A stretch of DNA of 64,000 nucleotides from an uncultured Collinsella sp. (lineage in GTDB: Bacteria; Actinomycetota; Coriobacteriia; Coriobacteriales; Coriobacteriaceae): positions 8,918-72,917 of the forward strand of contig CATYIV010000008.1 in the NCBI GenBank assembly GCA_958407465.1, in the 5' to 3' direction. A program made the translations under genes and the position numbers. The notes beneath the pieces are model-generated. The model saw nothing but the letters and a program-made list of their open reading frames with translations, made no database searches and was not told the DNA's origin. Positions 33,945-41,464 of this stretch are shown in pieces. Each line of letters starts with the position of its first letter. Position 1 is the first letter of the stretch.

Positions 33945-34661
33945 ATGGCAACCATCTCTATCCGAGTCAGTGATGACCTCAAGGCCAAACTCGAGGGATT
34001 GGCCCACGAATCGGGTGGCACCATCTCAGGAGTGGTCACCGAAGCCCTCGGATCAATGGTGGGTAGCCCCCGCACTGATTACCCCGAGGAGATGGCCCCG
34101 CTGACCATAGCGCCGGTCAACCGCCTCATCCTCCGCGACCAGGAGCTCATCCTTGCCGCCCTCTCGGAGGACGAGGAGGATGCCGCTTACCACAAGCGCA
34201 ATGCACAGATATTCGAGAAGGGCTACGTGCGCGAGTACCCGGAGGCATTCGCCGTGCTTCGACCGGAGATTCCCAACTCACGCTGCGAGGAGCTGTACGA
34301 CATCCTCGACATGTTCCGCGTCCTCAGGGCCTCATACGAGGACCTGCCTGAAGATGAGAAGGCCGAGGTGGACGAGCGCGACATCTCGCCTCAAGGCTTC
34401 GACTACAACGACATGGAGGAGGGGCGTCTCGCCGGCTACGTGAAGCACCTCTTTGCGGACAAGCGCTATGAGGAGCTCGCGGAGCCTCTGAGGAAGTACT
34501 CGGATGGCGGGAACTCGCATGGTCCCCGCCTCGAGATGTACCGCCGCATGCTTCACTGCTTCAAGCCCCTCTGGCGCAAGCATATGCTCGGCGACCGCTT
34601 CCTCGGCCTCGCCGAGATCGAGAAGGTCATCGCTGCGCAGCGCTACGACTCTGGCTACTAG
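33945..34661 (+). CDS. YfbU-family protein with N-terminal ribbon-helix-helix domain
   Basis: 238 residues. Residues 1-45 (ISIRVSDDLKAKLEGLAHESG) are an RHH DNA-binding domain. Residues about 58-235 match the YfbU domain: PVNRLILRDQELILAAL, IFEKGYVREYPEAF, CEELYDILDMFRVL, GFDYNDMEEGRLAGYVKHLF, LEMYRRMLHCF. E. coli YfbU is only about 164 residues and lacks the RHH part, so this is a fused form. Ribosome site AAGGAGG (33932-33938). Biochemical function is unsettled; the RHH domain implies DNA binding, perhaps autoregulation as in antitoxins. A small interrupted frame follows directly. Confidence 0.85.
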   Translation: MATISIRVSDDLKAKLEGLAHESGGTISGVVTEALGSMVGSPRTDYPEEMAPLTIAPVNRLILRDQELILAALSEDEEDAAYHKRNAQIFEKGYVREYPEAFAVLRPEIPNSRCEELYDILDMFRVLRASYEDLPEDEKAEVDERDISPQGFDYNDMEEGRLAGYVKHLFADKRYEELAEPLRKYSDGGNSHGPRLEMYRRMLHCFKPLWRKHMLGDRFLGLAEIEKVIAAQRYDSGY

Positions 34662-34674
34662 GAGGGAGCAGCCG

Positions 34675-34839
34675 ATGTCTGAAGACATCGGACGAATTCT
34701 GTAGTACATCAACGAATACATCAAGGGCTGGAGTGTCCACGGGACGGCCGGGAGCTGCCGGGGGGCCTACGGCGTGGAGGACGTGCCGCTCAGCGAGCTC
34801 GACCTGACGCCGGGGCTGATAGGGCGGGCGCACGCATAG
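34675..34839 (+). pseudogene. Small open frame behind the yfbU-like gene, broken by an in-frame TAG
   Basis: GGAGGGAGC (34661-34669) is a good ribosome site for ATG 34675. The frame reads MSEDIGRIL, TAG at 34702, then YINEYIKGWSVHGTAG through SELDLTPGLIGRAHA to a TAG at 34837, 54 codons in all. The two parts read as one protein, so the first TAG is probably a nonsense mutation. No family recognised. Confidence 0.45.
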
Positions 34840-34996
34840 AGGGGCGATGCCCCGCTGTCCTGGCCTGAAGGGGAAAATGTAATAGGCGGGCCGACCGTCC
34901 GGCTGAGTCTGGGAAGAGGTGCCGGGCGGAGGGCGGGGCATGGCCACCGGACCCATCGAAAAACATCTCCACCGTTCCTTCAACTGGGAAAATGCC

Positions 34997-35027
34997 GCCC
35001 CCGAGTCCCGGGAGGGGACTCGGGGGC
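34997..35027 (-). terminator. Terminator behind the Abi_2 pseudogene
   Basis: 13-bp stem GCCCCCGAGTCCC / GGGACTCGGGGGC with a 5-nt loop. On the minus strand it is followed by a short T-run, and it sits 32 bases after the pseudogene's stop. Confidence 0.6.
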
Positions 35028-35058
35028 GTTCGGCTGGCTGCGGAAACGGCCTATCCGA

Positions 35059-35415
35059 TCAATGTGTTCGGCTGAGATCGGAAATCAACCCCTCTCCGAA
35101 GCCCACGGCTCGCCATTCCTCGTGGGGCTCGTGCCAGGCGGTGTCATCCCTTGGGATCATGGGTTTGGTGCCAAGCGTCTTGTTCCAGAGGCGGCCATGG
35201 TGGGCGCAGCAGTAGTTCCTCACGGTGTTGAGCGCCACGAGGCAGAACTCGGCCACCTTGGCGCTGACTCCGAGCGTGCCCGCTATTATCCCACGTGCTC
35301 GAGTTTGCCGACGGGTTCTTCTCGGTCTGCCATGAGGCCGCGCGAGATCAGCAGGTCCGCCTGTTCGTCGTAGGTGAGGAATGGCTTCTCGTACTTCGTC
35401 TCGGCTCCAAGGACT
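35059..35415 (-). pseudogene. Abi_2 (AbiD/AbiF-like) abortive-infection gene, internally deleted
   Basis: The minus strand encodes an Abi_2-like start (TKYEKPFLTYDEQADLLISRGL, about 35399 to 35300) ending at stop codons just after KLEHVG. In another frame it then encodes an Abi_2-like end, with the HEPN-type signature VALNTVRNYCCAHHGRLWN. The middle of the normal roughly 300-residue protein is missing and the frame changes at the join near 35290. The gene is therefore dead. Intact relatives are HEPN-fold RNases of phage exclusion systems. Confidence 0.75.
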
Positions 35416-35421
35416 TAAAAA

Positions 35422-35463
35422 AGACCCGCCAGTGTGCATGCTAAGCAGAGGCCAGGCGGGTTT
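35422..35463 (-). terminator. Hairpin with T-run upstream of the Abi_2 remnant
   Basis: Stem of about 9 pairs (35422-35430 with 35455-35463, CCCGCC/GGCGGG core). Read on the minus strand it ends in a T6 run, so it would stop transcription entering the remnant from the right. Confidence 0.5.
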
Positions 35464-35821
35464 ACTGACAACATCTTAACGTGTCCCCTCGGCATTGGCT
35501 ATTGAAATACTAGAACGCGTGCCCCAGCTTGTCCGTTAACCAATTGCTCTTGGCTCGGCGACATCAGCATGGCGCTCAAAGGCACCTCAGATCGCTGCCA
35601 AAATGCCTATATTTCGGAAGCGCGAGGAAAAATAAGCAATCCCTGAGCACAACCCGATTTTTGTCAATAAAACCGCGGTTAGAGACTTTGCCAATCTCCC
35701 TTACGTATGGCATCTTCAGATTTTGCCGCATGCTGCCGGATACAGCCCCTCTCTAATCACCGGCCTGCGGAACGGGCGGATGGCGATTGCCTTCCATTCA
35801 ATCGGTAAGTAAAATTAAGAC
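35464..35821. other. Gene-free stretch before the MNT gene
   Basis: 358 bases, AT-rich in the middle, without a recognisable gene, terminator or clear promoter. GCGTGCCCCAGCT at about 35518-35530 repeats a word found near 33411. Confidence 0.35.
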
Positions 35822-36121
35822 TTGATTACTCTTGTCGACATATCCGCTGCTGTTTCTCGTGCGCTGTCTCGTTACGACGTCCGCGAGGCATACCTATCTG
35901 GCTCCTTCGCCCGTGGCGAGCAAACGCCAGATAGCGATATTGATTTGCGTCTAGTCTGCGGTGAAACAATGACGTTCGGCACGCTATTCGAACTCTCCCT
36001 TGAGCTCGAAGAAGAGCTTGTGCGAGATGTTGAGATTGTCACCAACCCTCCCGAGCATATGCGTCCTGCATTCCGCAAGAGCATTGAAAAGGATGAGGTG
36101 CGTCTCTATGAAGCGGCGTAA
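35822..36121 (+). CDS. MNT-type nucleotidyltransferase (antitoxin-like)
   Basis: 99 residues with the minimal nucleotidyltransferase signature YLSGSFARGEQTPDSDIDLRLV (GS-x9-D-x-D). MNT proteins pair with HEPN toxins and neutralise them by adding AMP to the toxin. The start is TTG 35822 without a clear ribosome site. The usual partner would start within its 3' end, and a frame does start there (36108), but it is cut short, so this looks like an orphan antitoxin. Confidence 0.75.
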   Translation: MITLVDISAAVSRALSRYDVREAYLSGSFARGEQTPDSDIDLRLVCGETMTFGTLFELSLELEEELVRDVEIVTNPPEHMRPAFRKSIEKDEVRLYEAA

Positions 36122-36179
36122 ATGGGATGAGGAACTCATCGAGGTCATTCTTTTTGATTGCGAAGCTCGCATATTTTGA
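36108..36179 (+). pseudogene. Truncated HEPN-type toxin start (HepT-like remnant)
   Basis: Overlaps the MNT gene by 14 bases, as HEPN partners often do. It encodes MKRRKWDEELIEVILFDCEA and ends after 23 codons. The sequence homologous to the region upstream of the LPXTG gene begins within a few bases of this stop (about 36178), so the toxin was probably cut by a rearrangement joining at that point. HEPN identity is inferred mainly from context. Confidence 0.4.
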
Positions 36180-36259
36180 TCTCGCTACACCAATAACTAC
36201 TGCTGCCAGGCAATTTATTGGCGCAGTTTCCATTGGCTCTTGCGAAGGTCGGAGCGGTC

Positions 36260-36385
36260 ATGCTTGCTGCCGCGTTCCACACCAGCCGACACTACATCCT
36301 GTTTACTGCTTTGGTCTGCCTATGCGTTTTGCTGGGCGGGTGCTTTGCCGGCGCGGCCGGCCTCATCGCGCCGGCGATGGCCTGA
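36260..36385 (+). pseudogene. Truncated paralogue of the LPXTG protein (signal-peptide fragment)
   Basis: 41 codons reading MLAAAFHTSRHY, then a hydrophobic core ending VCLCVLLGGCFAGAAG. It is clearly related to the signal peptide at 32160 (shared HTSRHH/HTSRHY, CLCVLLGG), as is the DNA upstream from 36178. It stops at TGA 36383 with no anchor domain. Diverged rather than recently copied. Confidence 0.6.
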
Positions 36386-36490
36386 CTCGCCAAAAAACCT
36401 CGATGCAATCGCGTTGCGCGTATCGGCGACGTGTCATACGTATAGAATCAAAGCATCCGCACGAAGGTTATCAATTGGATTGGACACCAC

Positions 36491-37279
36491 ATGGAGATCC
36501 CCAGCACCCTGTGCAGTAATATCTACGACTTTGCGTTTTGCCCCGAGCCCTGTTACGACCGCCTGGTAGACCTCGCCGATCCCTAGGACTGGGATCCCAA
36601 CAACCGTATCCTCAAAAACTACCTGTCGTTCTCGTTTAGCCGCGCGGTGTTTCTGACCGAGCGCGACGTAGACCAGACCGCGCCGTCCAACCTGCCGCTG
36701 GTGTTCGACGACGACCGTTGCCTGTTCAACACCGGCCTGTACACGCGCCGCTACGAGACCATCTACGGCTTGTTTGAGCCCAATTCCAAGCCCGACGCGC
36801 GCCAGCATTGGTTTTTGAAGGGCTTCTTTAAGGAGAGCGACCCCATGCTGGTCTCGTTTGAGTACCTGCCGTGCCGCGTGCGCTTTGCCGAGGACCCCTC
36901 CGAGCTGGTCTTTGACTACCGCTTGCCGATCCGCTCCAACATCGACCACATTCTGGGCGACGAGGAAAACCTCACGCGCATCCCCGCCAGCCTGATGGGG
37001 GAGGGCAACTCGCTGCTGCTGCGCCGTGCCTTTGAGGGCGCCGTCGTCGAGGCCGCCCGTCGCGCCGCCGCCAACTACACGCTCGCCGTGCCGCAGTTCT
37101 ATGGAGGCCGAATCCAGCTGCTGCTGCCGCTGTGCCTGACCGGCGACAAGCCCGAGCTGGCGCTGACCATCCAGCGCGAGGACGGCTTCTACGCTGCGCG
37201 CACCTGTCTCACGCTCGATATGGCCTACAACAACGCACGACTCATCTGCCGCCCCGAGACCTCGTGGATCAAGCGGTAA
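36491..37279 (+). pseudogene. DUF3825-type protein interrupted by an in-frame TAG
   Basis: From ATG 36491 the frame reads IPSTLCSNIYDFAFCPEP and RLVDLADP, meets TAG at 36584, then continues DWDPNNRILKNYLSFSFSRAV to the end at 37279. The later part (LVFDDDRCLFNTGLYTRRYETIYGLFEP, FRNIDHIL-like RSNIDHILGD, ARRAAANYTLAVPQFYGGRIQLLLPLCL) is the DUF3825 core. A shorter product could start near GTG 36647 but would lack the N-terminal helices. No frameshift is present; a single base change explains the stop. Confidence 0.7.
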
Positions 37280-37417
37280 AGGCTCGTTGAGCTGCGGGTT
37301 TGCTGTTTATTTGGACTGCGCCAGAGCAGCCAAAGCCCACGAATTTAAAATCGAGGGCAAAAAGTTCTTGGTAAACCACGCGCGGCTATGATAGTATCTC
37401 TTTTGCCAAAAGGCGAC

Positions 37418-37492
37418 GGGCGATTGGCTCAGGGGTAGAGCATATCCTTCACACGGATGGGGTCACAAGTTCGAATCTTGTATCGCCCACCA
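37418..37492 (+). tRNA. tRNA-Val (anticodon CAC)
   Basis: 75 nt with CCA. Acceptor GGGCGAT/ATCGCCC, anticodon loop TTCACAC giving CAC, T arm ACAAG-TTCGAAT-CTTGT. A promoter-like TATGAT lies about 30 bases upstream. Confidence 0.95.
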
Positions 37493-37500
37493 TCAAAAGC

Positions 37501-37533
37501 AAAGGTCAGAGGTATTAAGCCTCTGACCTTTTT
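37501..37533 (+). terminator. Terminator of tRNA-Val
   Basis: AAAGGTCAGAGG, 7-nt loop, CCTCTGACCTTT, T-run. Confidence 0.9.
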
Positions 37534-37647
37534 CTTTTTGACACCAAGTGTGACACTAAAAACCGACACCATGATCGAATCCATGTTGTCCGAGACGCCG
37601 TTGGACGGGCGCCGGGCGGCGCCGCGGAAAGTTTTCCAAAATTGTCC

Positions 37648-37676
37648 TTGCATCGCCGCCGGTGTTCCCGTATAGT
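37648..37676 (+). promoter_or_regulatory. Promoter of tRNA-Ala copy 2
   Basis: TTGCAT, 17-bp spacer, TATAGT. Confidence 0.75.
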
Positions 37677-37688
37677 ACTTCTTCGCAC

Positions 37689-37761
37689 GGGGGCGTAGCT
37701 CAGCTGGGAGAGCGCTTGACTGGCAGTCAAGAGGTCAGGGGTTCGATCCCCCTCGTCTCCA
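37689..37761 (+). tRNA. tRNA-Ala (anticodon GGC), CCA not encoded
   Basis: 73 nt, same body as the tRNA at 2594 except one T-loop base. After the discriminator A the DNA reads CCC, so CCA must be added by nucleotidyltransferase. Confidence 0.95.
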
Positions 37762-37777
37762 CCCGAGCATTGAATGA

Positions 37778-37805
37778 GGCTCCAACGCTAGTTGGGGCCT
37801 TTTTT
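37778..37805 (+). terminator. Terminator of tRNA-Ala copy 2
   Basis: GGCTCCAAC, GCTA loop, GTTGGGGCC, six T. Confidence 0.9.
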
Positions 37806-37858
37806 CATATTGGCACACAAGGTCTCCTATCGACCGATATTTAAGCTATATAAAAAGA

Positions 37859-37887
37859 AGAAGGCCAGACTTAGTGTCTGGCCTTCT
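37859..37887 (-). terminator. Terminator of the minus-strand CAU tRNA
   Basis: 12-bp stem AGAAGGCCAGAC / GTCTGGCCTTCT with a 5-nt loop; on the minus strand a T-rich run follows. Confidence 0.8.
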
Positions 37888-37895
37888 GTAAATTC

Positions 37896-37971
37896 TGGTG
37901 GGCCCTCCGGGATTCGAACCCAGAACCCAGGGATTATGAGTCCCCTGCGCTAACCGTTGCGCCAAGAGCCC
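37896..37971 (-). tRNA. tRNA with anticodon CAU (elongator Met or lysidine-type Ile2)
   Basis: 76 nt with CCA on the minus strand. Acceptor GGGCTCT/AGGGCCC, anticodon stem GGGGA/TCCCT around loop CTCATAA. It lacks the initiator acceptor mismatch. Met and Ile2 cannot be separated reliably by eye. Confidence 0.9.
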
Positions 37972-38071
37972 TTGAAGTTAGTGGCAACGATAGTAATGGT
38001 GGCTATCCATTTGAATTAGTTTCGCACCACGATGAAAGATACTACCATGCGCGCGTTGGTCGTTCAACGCA

Positions 38072-38108
38072 CGATCTTGTCCGCCAGGAGGATCATGGTG
38101 CCGCCTTT
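38072..38108 (-). repeat. Inverted fragment of the start of the ABC-F gene
   Basis: The reverse complement of this stretch matches 38360-38396 (ribosome site, ATG and first codons of the ABC-F gene) at 35 of 37 bases. It sits just before duplication copy 2 and is a scar of rearrangement. Confidence 0.85.
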
Positions 38109-38182
38109 GGCCCTCTTGCCTGCTTCCAGCGCCCCGGGCCGGCCGCCGGGCGCAGCCGCGGAAAGTTTTTCCAAAATTGTCC

Positions 38183-38211
38183 TTGCATCGCCGCCGGTGT
38201 TCCCGTATAGT
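38183..38211 (+). promoter_or_regulatory. Promoter of tRNA-Ala copy 3
   Basis: TTGCAT, 17-bp spacer, TATAGT. Confidence 0.75.
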
Positions 38212-38223
38212 ACTTGTTCGCAC

Positions 38224-38296
38224 GGGGGCGTAGCTCAGCTGGGAGAGCGCTTGACTGGCAGTCAAGAGGTCAGGGGTTCGATCCCCCTCGTCTCCA
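38224..38296 (+). tRNA. tRNA-Ala (anticodon GGC), CCA not encoded
   Basis: Identical in sequence to 37689-37761. Confidence 0.95.
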
Positions 38297-38312
38297 CCCG
38301 AGCATTGAATGA

Positions 38313-38340
38313 GGCTCCAACGCAAGTTGGGGCCTTTTTT
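38313..38340 (+). terminator. Terminator of tRNA-Ala copy 3
   Basis: GGCTCCAAC, GCAA loop, GTTGGGGCC, six T. It lies about 30 bases before the ABC-F start. Confidence 0.9.
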
Positions 38341-38371
38341 CATATAGGCACACAAGGTCAAAGGCGGCACC

Positions 38372-40405
38372 ATGATCCTCCTGGTCGACAAGATCGAAAA
38401 AAGCTTCGGCGCGCGCGTCCTCTTTAGCGGCGCGTCATTCCAGATCAACCCCGGCGAGCGTTTTGCGCTCGTGGGCCCCAACGGCGCCGGCAAAACCACC
38501 ATGCTCAAGATCATCATGGGCATCGACAGCCCAGACGCTGGCCAGGTCCAGTACGCCAAGGACTGCCAGGTAGGCTATCTAGAGCAGGAAACTAACCTGG
38601 AGCAAAAGGACACCACCATCCTTGCCGAGGTCATGGCCGCCGCCAAGGAAATCCGCCGCATGGGCGTGCGCGCTAACGAGCTGCAGGCCCAGATCACCGA
38701 GCTCTCCGAGCAGGGCAAAGACGTCGACGCCCTCCTCAACGAGTATGGCCAGGTTCAGGACCGCTTTGAGCATCTGGGCGGCTACGAACTCGAGAGCAAC
38801 GCCCGCAAGATCTTGTCCGGCCTGGGTTTTAAGGTCACCGACTTTGAGCACCTGTGCTCCGAGTTCTCCGGCGGCTGGCAGATGCGCATCGCGCTGGCAA
38901 AGCTCTTCCTGCGCCACCCCGACCTGCTGCTGCTGGACGAGCCCACCAACCACCTGGACCTCGAGAGTGTCCAATGGCTGCGCGGCTTTATCGCCAACTA
39001 CGATGGCGCCGTCCTCATCGTCAGCCATGACCGCGCCTTCATGGACGCCTGCGTCGACCACGTGGCCGCCCTCGAGAACCGCCGCGTGACCACCTACACC
39101 GGCAACTACAGCAGCTACCTTAAGCAGCGCGAGGACAACCTGGAGCAGATGCGCGCCAAGCGCGCTGCCCAGGAGCGCGACATCGCCCACATGCAGGTCT
39201 TCGTCGACAAGTTTCGCTACAAGCCCACCAAGGCAGCCCAGGCGCAGGAGCGCATCCGCAAGATCGAGCAGATTAAAAAGGAGCTCGTCATCCTGCCCGA
39301 GGGCCACAAGCACATCGACTTTAAGTTCCCCGATCCGCCACGCTCCGGCGACATGGTCGTGGGCCTAGAGGGCGTCTCCAAGTCCTACGGCGATAAGCAC
39401 ATCTACAGCGACATCGACCTTAAGCTCTACCGCGGTGAGCACGTGGCACTCGTCGGCCCCAACGGCGCTGGCAAGTCCACCCTCATGAAGATCCTCGCCG
39501 GTCTGGAGCCGCCCACCACCGGCACCCGCGACCTGGGAACCAACGTCGGCGTCGCCTACTATGCCCAGCATGCGCTCGAGGGCATGACCGAGTCCAACAC
39601 CGTCCTGCAAGAGATCGACACCGTCACGCCCAAGTGGACCGTGCCGCAGCAGCGCAGCCTGCTGGGCGCCTTCCTGTTTAGCGACAACGATGCAATCGAA
39701 AAACAGGTCCGCGTCCTCTCCGGTGGCGAAAAGGCGCGTCTGGCCCTGGCAAAGATGCTCGTGGCCCCCGAGGCGCTCCTGTGCCTGGACGAGCCCACCA
39801 ACCACCTGGACATCGACTCGGTGGACATGCTCGAGAATGCCCTGCAAAACTTCCCCGGTACCATCGTGCTGATCAGCCACGACGAGCACCTGGTACGCGC
39901 CGTTGCCAACCGCGTGATCGACATACGCGATGGCAAGGTCACGGTCTACGACGGCGACTACGACTACTACCTCTACAAGCGCGAGGATCTCGCAGCCCGC
40001 GCCGCCGCCGAGGCCGCAGGGGAGAGCGCGCCTGCCGCGGCCAAGTCCACCAAAGCCAGCGCCGCCCAGGCCGACACCCCCGCCGCGGCGCCTAAACCTG
40101 CCGAGGGCAAAAAGACCAAGGAGCAAAAGCGCGCCGAGGCCCAGGCCCGCGCTGCGCTCAACAAAAAGCTCAAGGGCGTGCGCAACCAGCTTAAGAAGAT
40201 CGAGGCGGAGCTCGACAAAAAGCGCGCCCGCTATGACGAGCTTATGGAATTGATGGCAAGTGAAGAGCTTTATGCCGATCAGGATAAGTTCAACGCCGCG
40301 CTGGGGGAATATAACGGCCTTAAGCAAGAGCTGCCCAAGCTCGAGGACGAATGGCTCGAGCTTTCCACACAGATTGAAGAGGAGACCGCGCGTGAACTCT
40401 CGTAA
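38372..40405 (+). CDS. ABC-F family ATPase (ribosome-associated)
   Basis: 677 residues, no membrane segments. Two ABC domains: Walker [10 protein letters not shown] with signature FSGGWQMR and [14 protein letters not shown]; Walker [10 protein letters not shown] with LSGGEKAR and [15 protein letters not shown] linker of about 80 residues between them is Arg/Lys-rich, and an Ala/Lys-rich stretch leads to a C-terminal coiled coil, as in Uup/YdiF-type ABC-F proteins. These act on the ribosome in translation rescue; some give antibiotic resistance, which the sequence cannot decide. Ribosome site AAAGGCGG. First gene of the core operon array. Confidence 0.92.
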   Translation: MILLVDKIEKSFGARVLFSGASFQINPGERFALVGPNGAGKTTMLKIIMGIDSPDAGQVQYAKDCQVGYLEQETNLEQKDTTILAEVMAAAKEIRRMGVRANELQAQITELSEQGKDVDALLNEYGQVQDRFEHLGGYELESNARKILSGLGFKVTDFEHLCSEFSGGWQMRIALAKLFLRHPDLLLLDEPTNHLDLESVQWLRGFIANYDGAVLIVSHDRAFMDACVDHVAALENRRVTTYTGNYSSYLKQREDNLEQMRAKRAAQERDIAHMQVFVDKFRYKPTKAAQAQERIRKIEQIKKELVILPEGHKHIDFKFPDPPRSGDMVVGLEGVSKSYGDKHIYSDIDLKLYRGEHVALVGPNGAGKSTLMKILAGLEPPTTGTRDLGTNVGVAYYAQHALEGMTESNTVLQEIDTVTPKWTVPQQRSLLGAFLFSDNDAIEKQVRVLSGGEKARLALAKMLVAPEALLCLDEPTNHLDIDSVDMLENALQNFPGTIVLISHDEHLVRAVANRVIDIRDGKVTVYDGDYDYYLYKREDLAARAAAEAAGESAPAAAKSTKASAAQADTPAAAPKPAEGKKTKEQKRAEAQARAALNKKLKGVRNQLKKIEAELDKKRARYDELMELMASEELYADQDKFNAALGEYNGLKQELPKLEDEWLELSTQIEEETARELS

Positions 40406-40688
40406 GGCCGCTGCCGTGGCGATGAGCATCATCGCCATTGCGTGCCGCATCTGCGGCATCTTTATGAGCGCGATGACCGTGCTGTTGTGCTTTAGCGGCC
40501 TGACCGCCAAGCTGCAGATCGTCGGCTTTGTCGTTGAGCTTTCGCGCGCGCTGCCGAGTGCCATCGCCGGCTACGGCGTCATCACCTCGCCCTTTGGCGG
40601 CGTGTTCCGCTTAGATTACGCCATCGTGGCCGTCATCCTGTTTGTGGTCGACCACCTGCTCACGCGCGCATCGCGCCGCGTCCGCTAG
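40392..40688 (+). CDS. Small membrane protein, unknown function
   Basis: 98 residues from GTG 40392, overlapping the ABC-F stop by 14 bases and preceded by GAGGAG. Two or three hydrophobic helices ([41 protein letters not shown]) and a basic C-terminus. The longer frame from 40260 lies inside the ABC-F gene and is not used. No family recognised. Confidence 0.7.
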   Translation: MNSRKAAAVAMSIIAIACRICGIFMSAMTVLLCFSGLTAKLQIVGFVVELSRALPSAIAGYGVITSPFGGVFRLDYAIVAVILFVVDHLLTRASRRVR

Positions 40689-40696
40689 GAGGTGCT

Positions 40697-41380
40697 ATGT
40701 CCAGCAGCTACCTCATGAATCTGCTTGCCAGCGCCGTCGCTGTCATCGTTGGCATCGTGATCCACGAAAGCGCGCACGCCGCCGCGGCCTGGGCGCTCGG
40801 CGACAAGACGGCACGCTCCCGTGGCCGCGTCTCGCTCAACCCGCTCAACCACATCGACCCGTTTGGCACCGTCCTCCTGCCGCTGCTTATGCTCGCGGCC
40901 GGCGGCCCGGTATTTGCCTTCGCCAAGCCCGTGCCCGTCTATCTCAACAACCTCAAGCACCCCAAGCGCGACGAGGTCCTGGTGAGCGCGGCAGGCCCCG
41001 CATCGAATATCGCACTCGCGTGCCTGGCCGCAGCCCTCATGCACCTGGTCTATGGCAACCTCTACGCCAGCATGTCTTTTGGCGTGGCGTCGCAAATCAT
41101 GAACTTCGGCGCTGCCTTTATCGTGGTTAACCTGTCGCTCGCGTTTTTTAACCTCATTCCGATTCCGCCGCTTGACGGCTCGTCTATCATCGTGCCGTTC
41201 CTCAAAGGTAAAGCGCTCACCAACTACTACCACCTGCAGCAATACGCCATGCCCATACTCATCATCGTGCTGTATCTGCTGCCCATGTGGACCGGTATCG
41301 ATGTGATCGGCCGCTATTTCGACGTTACCGTGTATCCGCTGGCTGAGTGGCTGCTCAACTTCGCAATCGCCGGCATCTAA
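40697..41380 (+). CDS. Site-2-protease-type membrane metalloprotease (M50 family)
   Basis: 227 residues: zinc ligands HESAH in the first helix, GPASNIALA, and NLIPIPPLDGSS carrying the third ligand Asp. No PDZ domain, so it is the short M50B kind found beside scpAB in many Gram-positives. It cleaves substrates within the membrane; its target here is unknown. Confidence 0.88.
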   Translation: MSSSYLMNLLASAVAVIVGIVIHESAHAAAAWALGDKTARSRGRVSLNPLNHIDPFGTVLLPLLMLAAGGPVFAFAKPVPVYLNNLKHPKRDEVLVSAAGPASNIALACLAAALMHLVYGNLYASMSFGVASQIMNFGAAFIVVNLSLAFFNLIPIPPLDGSSIIVPFLKGKALTNYYHLQQYAMPILIIVLYLLPMWTGIDVIGRYFDVTVYPLAEWLLNFAIAGI

Positions 41381-41464
41381 GGTAAACTTACAGGTCGACC
41401 GCGCAAAACGGTCGCAACATGCACCCAAACCGCGCCGCGAAGGCGCCGTCAAAGGAGGTCGAAG

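Larger units (their letters stand above)
37621..37824. repeat. Direct duplication, copy 1 (tRNA-Ala unit)
   Basis: 204 bases covering promoter, tRNA-Ala and terminator, nearly identical to 38155-38359 (a one-T length change and a few substitutions). The recent copy pair lies about 534 bases apart. Confidence 0.9.
38155..38359. repeat. Direct duplication, copy 2 (tRNA-Ala unit)
   Basis: 205 bases, partner of 37621-37824. Its right edge falls exactly at the base before the ABC-F ribosome site. Confidence 0.9.

Noticed and set aside
36127..36519. 130-codon frame after the MNT gene
   Set aside because: It shifts between the truncated LPXTG paralogue and non-coding DNA and matches neither protein frame.
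38032..38427. 131-codon frame before the ABC-F gene
   Set aside because: It crosses a tRNA, a terminator and an inverted gene fragment; an artefact of the rearrangement.
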